From assembly GCF_033807575.1 (NCBI RefSeq), contig NC_084705.1:18346019-18410018 (forward strand): a stretch of DNA of 64,000 nt. The letters run 5' to 3'. Position 1 is the first letter of the stretch. The number at the start of each line of letters is the position of its first letter. Below are positions 47,930 through 60,702 of the stretch, one piece after another. The notes under the pieces were generated by a model. The model saw only the letters and a list, made by a program, of their open reading frames with translations, searched no databases and was not told where the DNA came from. Position numbers and translations under genes: made by a program. Origin of the DNA: Cydia pomonella. Lineage: Eukaryota; Arthropoda; Insecta; Lepidoptera; Tortricidae.

Positions 47930-48262
47930 CCGCGAATTCGTTTACGTACAAGTCCTTAAAATCTTTCAACCCCATGTTTACCCCATAGGAGAAGAATTTA
48001 CAATAACCCTTGTGGAGTGGAGTGGAGGTCTACATCATTTGACGATTTTATTTTGCCTCTTATCCTGTGTATTTTGTTGCTTAATTATGTTTAAATGTGT
48101 ATATGTTTCGTGTCAATCGCTAGCCAAATCTACTTTTATTTAAAAAATCCCTACCCTTTTTTTAATATAGGATATTAGTACTTACACAATTTCACTAAGC
48201 CCCTCATAAGCTCAAGACGGCATGTGTTGTGGGTACTCAGACAACGATATATTCAGTGTGAA
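47930..48262 (-). repeat. Repeat fragments ending in a SINE tail
   Basis: 'ctagccttcagccgcgaatt' at about 47938 recalls a worn GTGCCCGCGGCT-type start. At 48192-48262, 'tcactaagcccctcataagc' and 'gtactcagacaacgatatat' equal the SINE distal body on the minus strand. Neither piece has full ends. Confidence 0.45.
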
Positions 48263-48413
48263 AATCCAAATAATCCAATGCTGGCTAATTATTTAAACGG
48301 TTGTAAGCATAGGGGCAAAGAAGAATATTAAGATAAATTTTACTTAGAAATACAATGAAAATATTAACCATACAAAATAATCTGGCCCGCAATGTAAAGC
48401 AACACCAAAGTTA

Positions 48414-48483
48414 CGTTATACGAGCTTTTTAAAGTAACTGTCAACGCTTGTTGGCAGTTACTATAAAAAGCTCGAATCTCGTA
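48414..48483. mobile_element. 70 bp hairpin, probable small MITE
   Basis: 'cgagctttttaaagtaactg' (48420) is mirrored by 'cagttactataaaaagctcg', with 'tcaacgcttgttgg' at the centre. Only two or three bases fail to pair. Confidence 0.6.
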
Positions 48484-48689
48484 ATATCGTGTCATGTTAT
48501 GCCTCGTAATAGATATTTGCAATACATTCCTGCTCCGTAAATTTTCTAAATATAATTACGAGGTCATAATTAAGTGTAACTCAGAAAACTTCTTAATTAA
48601 TAATTACACGGATAAATTCCATATCTCGTTTAATTTATTGTTTGTATTGGATTTACACGCTGTATAATATATAACTACTTAAGAGCAAT

Positions 48690-48842
48690 TCCTAGCTGAG
48701 CATTCGCCCAAGACTCAGGAACAAATAAATATGTATGCTCATCACACAAATAAATGCCCTTACCGGGATTTGGACCCAACACCATCGGTATCATAGGCAG
48801 GGTCACTAATTCACTAGTCACTAGGCCAGGCCGGTAGTCAAA
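48690..48842 (-). mobile_element. SINE fragment, minus strand
   Basis: The minus strand reads CTACCGGCCTGGCCTAGTGA...GGTCCAAATCCCGG, then 'taagggcatttatttgtgtg' and 'cctgagtcttgggcg'. The tRNA-like head has a partial internal duplication (tagtgactagtgaattagtg). The distal body is missing. Confidence 0.8.
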
Positions 48843-49893
48843 TACTATATGGCTCACAAAATGCCAACGGATGTTGTTAATGTAACTGAATTTCTGTGTA
48901 TGCCGGTTGCTGTAATGATGTATTTTGATCTTGATCTCTGACTCCAAACTGCGTAACTAAATTTGTTTAACACTTGCCAATATATAATATGATTTTAAGT
49001 ACTGCGGCCTTCATGATAAAACGAGTTGCCCATAATAATTACTACCGTAAACGAAAAAACTGTGTTTTTCTAAACGCGTCGTTTAGCGAAGATTTCCTAC
49101 CAAATAATTATGAAGTCGTGAGCAATTGTTGAGGATGTGTTCGTACTCTGAACACGGTTACTAAAGTTTCTTGGATCGTTTTAGGGTTCTGTACTTGTCT
49201 ATTCGTACCTACGCCGTGACATTTCTGAATGTAATGCACTATGGGCCGATTTCACATTTTCTATTCAGTTTTGGGGTTTTATATTAGCAAATTCACGACA
49301 ATTTAAATTAGTCATATTTTTGTAGAGCACGACGTAAGCAACCAAAAAACCTAAGTATTAAACCGCCATCGTAACTCTAGTTCTAACAGGGTGAGCATGA
49401 ACAAATATTAACAAGTACCTATCTGACGTATTGATTATGGTAAATCAAATATTACTAATACCAAAACGAATTCAAAGAATTAGGTATTAGTAGTATTTGA
49501 TTTCAAAATTATATATAACTTCTAATTAAGCAGACGCACTGTGTCTTATTACATGTCCTTGTTCTGCAAATGACCACTATTTAAGGGTAGGAGTCAACAC
49601 TTTTTTTATGTTGTTAAACTGGAAGTCACACGTTCAATAAATCCGTGTCGTCGCTAACCTTAACATTGCGTACGCGCATGACTAACCGTAACCGAGGAAG
49701 TGGTTACGATAATCCACGATCCATGTGACGTCATAGTCGCATCATCTTCCAAGTTCCTTTTTATATGTATTTCAATATGAATATTTATTATAGGTACATA
49801 CGAATTGTTCAATTATATTTCGTACCACACTGAAGAGATAATAACAATGTTATTTGTCAAAAATATTAAAATTACGGGTACAAGCCATTATCG
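48843..49893. other. Unassigned DNA with one hairpin
   Basis: A 21 bp hairpin lies at 49442-49503 (aaatcaaatattactaatacc mirrored with one mismatch around 'aaaacgaattcaaagaatta'). Nothing else recognised. Confidence 0.4.
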
Positions 49894-50124
49894 CCTACTG
49901 CAGGTTTTTTATACGATGACGACGGTGGCAAGCAAGCATACGGCCCGCCTGATGGTAAGCAGTCACCGTAGCCTATGGACGCCTGCAACTCCAGAGGTGT
50001 TACATGCGCGTTGCCGACCCTTTAAAAATCTGTACACTCCTTTTTTGAAGAACCTCATACTGTAGACCCTCGGGAAAACCTCGGCAGGTAGCTCATTCCA
50101 CAACCGGAGCGTACCTACTGCAGG
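49894..50124 (-). mobile_element. 5'-truncated LINE with 11 bp target duplication
   Basis: 'cctactgcagg' stands at both edges (49894-49904, 50114-50124). The insert, 49905-50113, starts with T's on the plus strand, which is a short poly(A) tail on the minus strand. On the minus strand the first 50 codons read LRLWNELPAEVFPR and FKKGVYRFLKGRQRA before TGA at 49963-49965. That is the end of a CR1/Jockey-like ORF2 (RLWNxLPxxVF). The same 3' untranslated sequence occurs at 23576-23781. Confidence 0.88.
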
Positions 50125-50387
50125 TATAGAAGGTTAACGGTTATCGGTATTATATGAGAAGTATCTTATCGAGACGATTCTAACAAATCCGAATTCAATG
50201 AGTTTAAGCTTTTTATCATAAAGTTCGTATGCCCACCTCCGGATTTAATTAACCGGCGAGTGGGAGACGGCGACGCGGACGCGCCCTAAGCGCATTGAAT
50301 AATTTCACTACAACATTTGTAACGGTAAAAAAATTACAAGAGACTAGCTGATGCTTTATTAACCCTTTAAAAAGATAAAAAAGCGGC
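50125..50387. other. Unassigned DNA
   Basis: Nothing recognisable. Confidence 0.3.
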
Positions 50388-51420
50388 CAAGTGCGAGTCG
50401 GACTCGCCCATGAAGGGTTCCTTTATGACGTATTAAAAAAAACTACTTAAACTATAGATCTCGTTCAACATTTTACCACTTTGGACACACATTTTACCAC
50501 TTTGGTAGTGTCTCTCGCGCAAACTATTCACTTTAGAAAAAAATTATATTAGGAACCTAAATATCATTTTTGAAGACCTATCCATAGATACCCCACACGT
50601 ATGGGTTTGACGAAAAAAAATTTTTTTTTTAATTTTATGACGTATTAAAAAAAACTACTCACTAGATCTCGTTCAAAACAATTTTCGTTAGAAGTTTGCA
50701 TCGTAATGTATATCATATATTTTTTTTAGATTTTTCATTCTGTTATTTTAGAAGTTACAGGGGGGGGACACACTTTTTTTTACTTTGGGAGGTTCTCTCG
50801 CGCAAACTATTCAGTTTAGAAAAAAATGATATTAGAAACCTTAATATCATTTTTGAAGACCTATCCATAGATACCCCACATGTATGGGTATGTTGAAAAA
50901 AAATTTTTTTTTTAATTTCATGACGTATTAAAAAAAAACTACTTACTAGATCTCGTTCAAACCAATTTTCGGTGGAAGTTTACATGGCAATGTATATCAT
51001 ATATTTTTTTTAGATTTTTCATTCTGTTATTTTAGAAGTTACGGGGGGGGACACACATTTTACCACTTTGGAAGTGTCTCTCGCGCAAACTATTCATTTT
51101 AGAAAAAATTGATATTAGAAACCTCAATATCATTTTTGAAGACCTATCCATAGATACCCCACACGTATGGGTTTGATGAAAAAATATTTTTTGAGTTTTA
51201 GTTCTAAGTATGGGGAACCCCCAAAATTTATTGTTTTTTTTTCTATTTTTGTGTGAAAATCTTAATGCGGTTCATAGAATACATCCACTTACTAAGTTTG
51301 AACAGTACAGCTCTTATAGTTTCGGAAAAAAGTGGCTGTGACAGAATCGGACAGACAGACGGACATGACGAATCTATAAGGGTTCCGTTTTTTGCCATTT
51401 GGCTACGGAACCCTAAAAAA
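50388..51420 (+). repeat. Long GGTTCCGTA-family repeat with internal tandem units
   Basis: Opens 'gcggccaagtgcgagtcgga' and closes 'ttccgttttttgccatttgg' plus 'ctacggaaccc', the two family ends. In between, 'atgacgtattaaaaaaaact' recurs at 50425, 50637 and 50920 (steps of 212 and 283). Each is followed by 'agatctcgttcaa', 'tctctcgcgcaaactattca' and 'gacctatccatagatacccc'. A fourth partial unit ends near 51180. The first unit is shorter by a deletion. Confidence 0.8.
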
Positions 51421-53180
51421 CGCTGACAAAATTCCTTTACATATTTTCATGCACAATTTAACGTAATGTACATTAAACCAAGTTATTTTACCGACACAAA
51501 AATATTATACATTTCTACTGTATTTTACTTTAGAGACGCGTTTGGAATGACTTTGTTTTTCAGACAATATAGAAAAACAGTTGTTTTTGATCGTACAAAA
51601 GAGGTCGTTGCTTTATAAAAGGCAACAATTAAAAAATAGATCGACGTATGAAGTCATCGAAGGAGCAAAAAACCGTAATTTGTGGGATGCTGATTGGAAT
51701 GGATAGGTACCTATTTATAGTCTACGGTAAAAACTAGTCATGCTCCCCTCCTGTATTCAGATACTTATTTTCTTAGAGTGTAAGTAAATGACGATTTGAA
51801 TTCGTTTTGATATTTTTATGCGCATGATTTTGATATGTTAATATTTGATTCGTAAGCATGTACTCGTATATTTGTTATTGTTGATAATTTACGTTTTTCT
51901 AGCATGTAAGTGAATTGGTTTGAAACTAAGCTTGCATTGCGTTCAATAAATAAAAAATAGGTAATTACCTATATAAACGTTTAATTTAATTAAGCACGTT
52001 TTAGTACTGGGGCTGCAAAACAAAGCTGTTATTTTGCTTGCATGTATTTACTTATACAAAAATATAAGTAGGTAGATACATATGAATTAAATCTAGTTTT
52101 TGGGAACGACATATCATGATTTATGAATGTTACTGAATCTCGATAAGAATACTATTTTCTGTCACCTACTAGACACTATAACTCTTCCAACAGACTCGTG
52201 ACATAACACGCCATAGCACGAAGATCTATAAATTACGCTTTTTATATCACATCATAAACCATCACGCCAAAGTAGCCTTACCGAGTACCAAGGTCTTTTT
52301 TATAAGTGTTTATATTATTTCAAGCTTTTAAGATCACTTGAAAAGCTTTAAATAATTTATTTATAAGTTGATCATACTGATAAAATGGGAATGGAATCAA
52401 CCCTGAAATCTCGAAAAGTTGGCCATTGATCGTCACCTGCCACTTCAAGAGACGATTGTACTACCTACATATTCTTGCACTCTTGCATATAAATTACTTA
52501 CTTATCTATTGTCCCGAACAAGCATCGACGTCTGATCAGGTAAAATGTATGAAACCACTTAATTATTTTTCGCGGTTTCAGCGTTGATATTATATAAAAA
52601 ATATTGTTACCTAAACAGCCCATATAAAACATATTTAGTTTAATTGGAGTAATATTGTTTGACACTGAATCGCCCTCTTGTTTCGTCATTTTGTGATTTG
52701 AAGATTAACGTAATACTGAGAAATCTTTCTTAATTCTTGATAGGAATATTTGTTTAGGCCCTCCAATAACTGTTCAAACAAGAAAGGTACTCTAAAAAGT
52801 GAGCTACGTATAAACGACTTGTGTCGTTCTAAGAAACTGACAAAAGGAGTTAAAACGAATATACCAAATAAACTAAGTAATTCAATCATAACGCATGAAC
52901 TCAAATAAGTCAAACCTCAAAAAATAATACTACAAATCATACTATTTAAATGTTGTTAGAGATTTAATAACGGGTTCTGTTCAGATTAGGAGACAAATGT
53001 TTGAAGGTGAAAATAAGCATCTACCAGTAATCTGTTAATATAGGTATAGTTTGCATTTACAGAATTCTGCCTTTAAATAAAGCACACGTACTACCTTAAT
53101 AATAGTTTATTGAAATGTAAAATATAAAAGTAAATGTCTATCTAGTAAAAAAACTATTTAAGTATGTGCACAGAAGCACA
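51421..53180. other. Unassigned AT-rich DNA
   Basis: No gene or defined repeat recognised. Minus frames at 52498-52689 and 52686-52913 have no known motif. Confidence 0.35.
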
Positions 53181-53262
53181 CAACATAGGCCTTCTTGGGT
53201 TACCGTGGGACTTAGTCAATTTGTGTAAGAATGTCCCTATAATATTTATTTGATAAAAAATA
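53181..53262 (+). mobile_element. SINE tail fragment, plus strand
   Basis: 'accgtgggacttagtcaatt' followed by 'tgtgtaagaatgtccctata' and 'atatttatttg' is the distal SINE body and tail start. The head is missing. Confidence 0.7.
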
Positions 53263-53994
53263 AAACTTCGATACTTCGCTGGTCTTGTGGTAAATATTGT
53301 ATTGCTTGCTAAGGCGCTGTGTGCTTAAAACAGATGTTTTCATGGTCCTGGTGTGTTGCAGTTCACACTATTAAATTATTCTTTAAAAACATTTGTTGTT
53401 GTAAGTACCCATAGTAGGTTACGTTACCGGTCATAATTGGATTATGATACGTGTTATGTTATGTGACAACTGAAGCCCACTTTACCATTTACATTGGTAA
53501 ACTTTCCCAGCGCCGACAAAGGAAAAGTAAAAGAAAACACCGGTCGACACTTTCTCCGCGTACAACTAAACGGCCAAACTTGGCTTTGTTTTGTCACGTT
53601 ATCTTCGTCTCTCCTTACTAGGAAACATTATTTTCTTTCGACTATACTTTAAATTGTATGAAAACAATATCGAATGTTGCCTTTGGAAACTTAAAACATT
53701 CTTGCAGTAAGAAAAAACGCCTCTGCTTTGACAGGCGTTTCGGCAGCTATTCCGTTCCATTCAGACAACTTATTAAGAACGGTTTTTCAATATACAATAT
53801 TAAAAAATAAACGTGTTATAATGATGAAGAGGTAAGTAATAAAATATGTAACATGCATATATTTATTATTTTTAGATTAACAGTAGGTTTTTATGTTGGT
53901 TACGACTTTTAAAGGAAACTAACATTAACACTTATCAATAAGTAGTCATGAATTGGAACAAGCGTACGAGTACCTATGTCCGGATTCTAGTCTT
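53263..53994. other. Unassigned DNA
   Basis: Nothing recognisable. Confidence 0.3.
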
Positions 53995-54147
53995 CAGGGT
54001 GCGTAGACAAGATGCCAATTGTTAACACTCCGTAGCGAATGAAACGCAACTGTCTCTGTCGCACTAATATGGGAGAGTGACGATAGAGAGAGATAACTAC
54101 GCTAAGCTACGGAGCGTGAATGATAGTAATCTTGTCTACGCACCCTG
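53995..54147. mobile_element. 153 bp MITE, CAGGGTGCGTAGACAAG ends
   Basis: 'cagggtgcgtagacaagat' at 53995 is the exact reverse complement of 'cttgtctacgcaccctg' at 54131-54147 over 17 bp. Inner 'aacactccgtagcg' and 'gctacggagcgt' continue the fold. CAGGG-type ends suggest hAT, but I could not find a matching 8 bp target duplication. Confidence 0.82.
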
Positions 54148-55279
54148 GTCTCTATTTCAAACGATTCACGTTCAGCATTCAAGTTCAATAATTATATACT
54201 TAGATTTTTTGTAGATTCAGTTTTTGATAATGTTTAAAAGTGGCGGAGCCATGGGGGTTCGGCAGGTCTATAGCTCACAGACCCACTAGTCACATTATCA
54301 ATTGCTAAGTTATTTAAATAATAGTAAACACAAATGCACAGAAAAAGTTTTGTCTACTCTCTTAACATAAAGGTCATTTTTGAATTAACTTTAATAACGA
54401 TATACGTACCTTTTGAAGAAAAAAAAAATAGTACATGCGTATTTATCTTTACTGATATGTTGACTAGTCCTAGATTAAAAGTCGTTCAATATCATCATTA
54501 TATTCAACCTTTATATTCAATATGTTTGCCAGTCAGCACCACGTTTTGCAAGTTTTGCAACCTACTCAGCATATAATAGTTAAGTGATGAATGCTTGCCT
54601 CAGATCGTGTTGATATGCCAGTCCGTTTGTCTGTCTGTCAATATGTCGTGATGGATTGGTTTGAAAGGGTAGATGTGTGATATGGCATGTATAATGTACC
54701 TAGAAAATACATTTTAAAAACACCATGGGTGATGAACACCTAATGAATTGTAATGAATTAAAGATTACTCATGTGATGAGTACAGTTAATTGTTTTTTAC
54801 TCGTATTAAAATCGTGTAAGTACCACCCACATATAACCTTTCAGTATACTATAATAAAAAATCAATATTTTTTACTATCATAGAAAAACATCTTATAATT
54901 AAAAAACAATAGTGGAGGCCAAATGAGATCATTTGTACATCATTTATCATTGCGCATGCTTCGATACATCAATCAATTTGTCTGTGATTGTATGGAGGGA
55001 TTGGAGGGGACAAGGGGCATTATAGACACCTTAAGGATATATCGGGATAACTTTAAAATTAACTAATATATGACATTGCGAGTGTAATTAATTACCTATT
55101 ACATAAATTAACACACTTTTATGTAAACAAAATATAATTAGCGGAATCTACCACTTCTTTGACTTGCTGCTTGAGGCATTGTGTGCATTACCCCAATTAT
55201 AATTAGTATAAGTTAAGAATAATCAGCGCTATGATCTGAGGATGATACGCCACCTGTATGGGGTGAACCCATTTTTTCT
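54148..55279. other. Unassigned DNA
   Basis: Nothing recognisable. An 80-codon frame at 54334-54576 has no known motif. Confidence 0.35.
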
Positions 55280-55410
55280 GTTTAGGGTTCCGTACCAAAA
55301 AGGTACAAAAGGCCCGTCTGTCTGTCACATCGCCAATTATCTAGAGAACTATCTAAGCTATCTGTTTGAAATTTGGAACAGCATGACTAACCCGAGCGCA
55401 TAGAAAGTGT
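55280..55410 (-). repeat. GGTTCCGTA-family repeat fragment, minus strand
   Basis: 'tagggttccgtaccaaaaag' followed by 'cccgtctgtctgtcacat' is one end block. The body fades after about 120 bp. Confidence 0.55.
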
Positions 55411-58324
55411 TTATTTTATTTTAATTTATTATAGAAAATTCACAATAAGAGCGGGGGCCATGATTTCAAACCCCCTAATTAATAGAATCAGGCGTTACTT
55501 TGCGGAAATCCATGCTAATTAAAGCAAGAAATATTACTTTGCTAATCCGCGAGAAAATAACGTGTTAGTCAATCAGTGCTGCTAACCCGTTATACTTACT
55601 TGCGTATTTTTACATGCAATTAATGTTCCCACCCTCCCACCGCAAAAATAAATATAACAACCCACCACCAAAAATACAAAACTAGAGAGAGTATAGAGAG
55701 GCGAAACACGTGTCGACACCCCCTTATTGTTAAAGTTTACCGAAGAAAAATTATGACATTTTTATATAATATTATCATAAATTTTACAGATAATCACACC
55801 TCTATCTTGTTATTTTTTTTAATTAACATAAAACATTTTTGAATTTAGTTTGCAACGCATCCATTACAAGTTTTTATTATGCTTGAAATTTCTATGAGAC
55901 CACACTAAAGGCACTATTCTATTCTAATCTATTTAGGCTTATTCAAGTAAAATAAAAAAATATAAATCAGTTCCCATGATAAGGAATTATCCCAACATAT
56001 GTACATTACATCGCGTAAATTAGTTAGACAGTTTGCCTACAGATGGCGATGTACACAGTTATACTTGGTTTTGGTGGTGGTCTTTCGCCTCTATAGGTAC
56101 ACGAGTTAATCGAAACTTGGTACGGAACCCTCGGCACGTTATTAAAACGAATTCGCACTAGACCATTTTTTAGATTGTGAGCACCATAGAATTTATTAAT
56201 CCATTTTGGTGGCGTGCACCTACCGAGCAAAATAAATTATCATATTTCCCCGCATTTTTCCCTACTAGACAAAATAAATAGGTTTGGTATGATATTATGT
56301 TACGCTAGAAATGTCGTATGATAGCTTAAAACAGTTAATACCGCTTTATAATCCGTTTAGAGCAGCATAGGCCGCTCTTGCTGCCTATTGCCGACGAGAT
56401 CGCAAAAAAGTAACATATTTGCAAAAGAACTTTGCTCTTCGATATAGCTGAAAGAGTTGCTACGCTCAAGTGGCAGTGAATGGTCATATTTTTCATTGAA
56501 TTAATAGTCGTTGGGACAGCACAGAGGACTAAGCACTTGTAAACGCAGCGCGGGAAGGCTCCATCAAGGTGAACGGACGATACAGTCAGTATTGCGGGAA
56601 ATGTTGAATGAGGGCAGCACACGACCTGCTCTTGTACAGATACTCGAGCCTTTGCCTACTCGAGCAGAGTACGTGTTTCGACAATTCTCAAAACTATGGA
56701 CGAGGAGTGGATTAATATTTTTTGACAGGCTGACATTCGAATATATGTTATTAATATTAATAGAATATGTGTTACGAATAGTTGTTAATCTAAGGATCAA
56801 ATTATAATTACTAGAGTCTAACTCTCAGTTATAAATACTTTCAATGTTTTGCAAAGTCAAAACAACAATGTTATTTGCTGCCTATACATCAATCCGTTTT
56901 TGTCATCCTACTACTGCTATTAGATATAAACAGTTGTCTGTAATATAATGTATTTATAAATAAATTAAATAAGGACGGCAAAAAACAATACCGCAAACAC
57001 CTCAAAATACTTTTTGTTGCCATTTTGTTTCTTATTTGTTACGCCTACGTGTCGCATGTAATTTTATTATTGATGATGTTCAATTTTATTTAGGTGCCAA
57101 AAATACACTATTTCTCTATGAGCTTATAATATTACGGTATATAAAATAGGTAGACATAATTACGCCTGTTTCTCAAGGGGCGAGGCCAAAGTCCGTCCCA
57201 CCTGCTACTATTTTTTTGCTAACGTAAATACTTCGCCTCCACTAACATAACGTACCTATTTCAATGAATTATGATATTCGATGGAACATTTCGAAATGTA
57301 GTTACTTTCTCATAATAAAGACATCTAATCGCACAGACCTACATTTCTTATTATATTAAGTCGATAAGATTATTTCCCGTCAGTATTATCTTGCATCTAA
57401 TGTCAAAATAATCAAACGTTCAATCTAACTGAATGCTTAGTGGTATCAAAATATTTTGATCCAATTAACTACTTACTTATGCTATCATACTTTCTATCGA
57501 ACAATTGAATTTAAGCAATTTAAGTTTGAATGTCACTCAGTAGGTACCTACTCATAATTATACAGTATATTCATTATTAGGTATATATGTCATTCCCGTC
57601 CACGGAACAATGACATGGACCTTTGGAAGGCGTGCGCGGACCCAAAGCCAACACGTAGAGTACCTTTCGACACTTTAACAAAAACTGTTTTTAAAGGGCA
57701 CTTTTTGCTTTGGATAATGTGAAAACGCTCTTATGGTCAATACTTTGTATCTTCAAGACAATATATAGTGATAGTACTGATCAAGCGACTGTATTTATTT
57801 ACGGGTTTCTGTTTTAAATTCTGAAGTGCGAAACCTTAAAAATGTGTATCGTTGAAATACAGTTACCTACTACGACGAGCACATAATTCACTTACGACTC
57901 TGTTTATCAGACTATAATAGACTAAACGAAGTGGCACTATCTACTGTGACATCAATTTTACTTTCTATTTGGATATTGTGTTTACTATGAAGTAGCGTAG
58001 CATAGAATTTAAAATAAATAGACCGAAAATAATCTAACTTGTTAGTAATCACTTCATAGAATCACAAACTCATTTTATACAAATTGTTGAAAGTGGGTTT
58101 ATATTATGGGCTCATATTATGCTACATTTTATACAATACAAATTTGTACAATAAAAATGTATTTTTTTAATCGTGCAGTGCAAAATGTGCAGTTTTATCA
58201 AGAAAAGGGTAAAATAAGATTGGTGCCAAGTTGCCAACCCAAATCCTAAAAGCGTCATCGAACCGAATATATCATCGGAAGTAAACCTTGACAAAATGTT
58301 CCATAAAAAACTTACTTGGTTAAC
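55411..58324. other. Unassigned DNA
   Basis: Includes overlapping frames on opposite strands at 56335-56807 (78-98 codons) without a domain I recognise. No defined repeats. Confidence 0.35.
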
Positions 58325-58570
58325 AACTTAACGAAGATGACAAATCGCTAAACGTGAATAATGCGTCGTTGAAGAGTTCCATTCTGGTCTTCGTTGGTCT
58401 CAGTTCCACTTCATCAAATGGATATTTTTTAATGCAAATGCTAGTTTTGTTGATGAAAATAAAGTAATCGCTATCTTACATATAAAATTTGAGTAGTTCC
58501 CTCAATTTTTCGTGGATCCTAGTATCAGAACTGGATTTTGACAAAAATTAGTTTTTTTGAAACTGCCTGT
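58325..58570 (-). repeat. ACCGACTTC-family body fragment, minus strand
   Basis: 'gcgtcgttgaagagttccat', 'agttccacttcatcaaatg' and 'tgagtagttccctcaatttt' are the reverse of 'ggaactcttcaacgatgcat', 'catttgatgaagtggaac' and 'gagggaactcttcaaa' in the repeat at 27838-28627. About one internal unit is present. Confidence 0.75.
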
Positions 58571-59282
58571 ATACTTTTAAACAAAAAAATATTATTCCAA
58601 ATCGGTTCAGAATAGACGAAATTCTGAGGTAATAAACATACAAGAAAAGAAAACGGTCGAATTGTTAACCTAATTTTTTTAGAAATTGGTTAAGTAGACT
58701 AACTACACAGTATAAAATAAATAAAACTTACGTACGAAACACAAGTGGAGTTCGAGTGTCGCGTACTAATGTCAGACTTTAACTCTTATTTCTGGCTATA
58801 CATAAATGTCAGACTTTAACTCTCATTTCTGGCTTTGAATACATATTGTTTGAATACTACTGGTCCTACATAGCCTCCTTAGATTCATAAGCAGTTATTT
58901 TGTTTTTTTAATTTGGAACTTTAGTTACACAAAAAAGGTTCAAAATAAATTGTGAAATGTGTACAAAATTGTACGAGGGTCTCAGGAGGGTAGATATTTG
59001 ATTTGAAACAAGCCTACAACATGCGACATCTGATAAAAAGTTTACATAAATAAGCTACAATAAACAAATATAGCGCATATTTTACAATAATAAAGCGAAC
59101 AAATAAATAATAATATACAAAATAAAATATCGCCGCTTAAGAATCGAAAAGACAGAAAAAATTTAACAGTCCTGCAAAAGAATCCGAATCGGTTTCGTAG
59201 AAATGTACAAAAACCAAAAACGATGACTGGAATTTTATCTTTGTCTACGCATTTCGTACCGCTTTAGGTTTATAAATCGATG
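58571..59282. other. Unassigned AT-rich DNA
   Basis: Contains a local duplication, 'atgtcagactttaactctta' at about 58771 and 'aatgtcagactttaactctc' at about 58806. No gene recognised. Confidence 0.4.
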
Positions 59283-59895
59283 TAAACTTAATAGTGGGGT
59301 TTTTAGGTGCACTCAATGTATGGGAACCAATATTTTTCTCATTAAAGCATGAGACTTGGCACACTTGTTCCTAAGGTGGACCAGAGTCGAAAACGCCCGG
59401 GAGGCAGAGGGAGACACCCCTCTAGGGGGGAGGGGGAGGGGGTGAAGTTTTCCTACGCCGCGCGCACTGTTGGTCGTTATAACTACTAAACTATAGCTAC
59501 TAGGGCAAGTGTGGTATCATTTTCAGATAAATAAAAGATGGTCAATCATTTTCTAAAACAAAAAAAACACCTTTACATAGAAAAAATTGAAATATGGCCC
59601 AAAATCTAAAATCTTTTGAGTAAAAAAAATCTTTCAAGGTCAATAAATTTTTAATGATTACCGATATCGGATTTAAAAAAATATATTTAAAAAGGCGCAT
59701 TAATACAGATTCCAAAAATATAAGTAACATTGCAAATATTTAAGAAAAAATTGTTTAAAAAAATATAGAACACCGCGCGGCAGAGTCGTAAAAAATTCTT
59801 AGCCAATTATGAACATCAAAAACGAGTTTTATAGGTTGCTAGTGTCCTGTAAGCTGTAACTAATAAGGATGGAGTTTTCATTAAATATAGTATAT

Positions 59896-60197
59896 CATCA
59901 TATCAGCTCATATATGTCCCCACCGAGGGGCTCGAGCCTACCCTGCATTAGGGTGATCGGGCCTTAGTCGATCACGCGAGCCCAGTGCGGGTTGGTCGAC
60001 TTCACACACAAGCTTCGAGTTTCCTCGCAGCCGTGTGCAGGTTTCCTCACGATGTTTTCCTTCACCGTAAGAGCGTCGAATAAACGTACATATGAAATCG
60101 AGATTCGAAAACACATTGGTATGCGGCCAGGATTCGAACCACGACCTCCCGCACAGGAGGTAGCGGTCTTAAGCATTACGCTACCGACGCTCTCTAT
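59896..60197 (-). mobile_element. tRNA-derived SINE in the left arm
   Basis: Minus-strand mirror of 61540-61841, with the same 11 bp flanking repeat (atatagtatat at 59885-59895 and 60198-60208). One base in the tRNA-like head differs from the right-arm copy (GCGTAATGC preceded by TA rather than TG on the minus strand). Confidence 0.85.
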
Positions 60198-60360
60198 ATA
60201 TAGTATATAGCTCAATTTTAATAATTATTTGATAGACGACATTTTTTATCGTGTGTATAAGCATATTTAAACTTATGGCTCAGCTGGGCACGATTTCAAG
60301 TGACCCAAAATCTATAAAGAAATTAAACAAACAGTATAGAATTTTACTTTAAAATGTTTA

Positions 60361-60702
60361 TTATTTACATTGTCCCCCACAATCGCAAAGCTCCGTGCAC
60401 TTAAGTTGCCGCTGAAAGCACCGGCACCTCGAGCCGCCGCACCTCTTTTTGCATCTGCACCGGATCATTTCCAGGCATGCATCTGCAGCTACGGGCAAGT
60501 CTGTCCATGTAGGTTGCCAGCTTTCACTGACTTTTCTCCATCCCCAGTTAGATGGACAGGGAAGATTTTGATTCGGTGACATCAGACCCCATACATGGAC
60601 TGCTTGGAACACTGCCCGCAGGAAATGCTGGTATAGAGCAGCTTTCGTCGGAGGTATATTCTCCAATTGGCGGTCTTTTTTCGAGAATAGGTGCTTTCGG
60701 GC
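60361..60702 (-). pseudogene. Inverted copy of the last exon of the Cys-rich family gene
   Basis: The minus-strand frame from the palindrome junction to the stop at 60361 equals the right-arm exon from its 29th base onward: LFSKKDRQLENIPPTKAA..., VWGLMSPNQNL, WGWRKVSESWQPTW, then the Cys-rich tail ending CGGQCK. It lacks the exon's first 28 bases, the intron and the upstream exon. An upstream minus-strand frame exists only by running on into the spacer, so it has no natural start. It is a by-product of the inverted duplication. Confidence 0.88.

Larger units (their letters stand above)
59290..60702 (-). repeat. Left arm of a 3.15 kb palindrome
   Basis: Reverse complement of 61035-62440. Reading both arms side by side I find about a dozen single-base or one-base indel differences over 1.4 kb (about 1%), for example at the Leu/Gln codon of VWG(L/Q)MSPNQ and the SINE GS/GG site. 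At the outer end the two arms still share 'atagtgggg' and 'ccaatattttt' but differ in the 20-30 bases between. The inner edge falls between 60702 and 60703, where it joins intron-like sequence. Confidence 0.95.

Noticed and set aside
56335..56807. Overlapping 78-98 codon frames on both strands
   Set aside because: No domain, motif or codon pattern that I recognise. Mutually overlapping frames are expected by chance.
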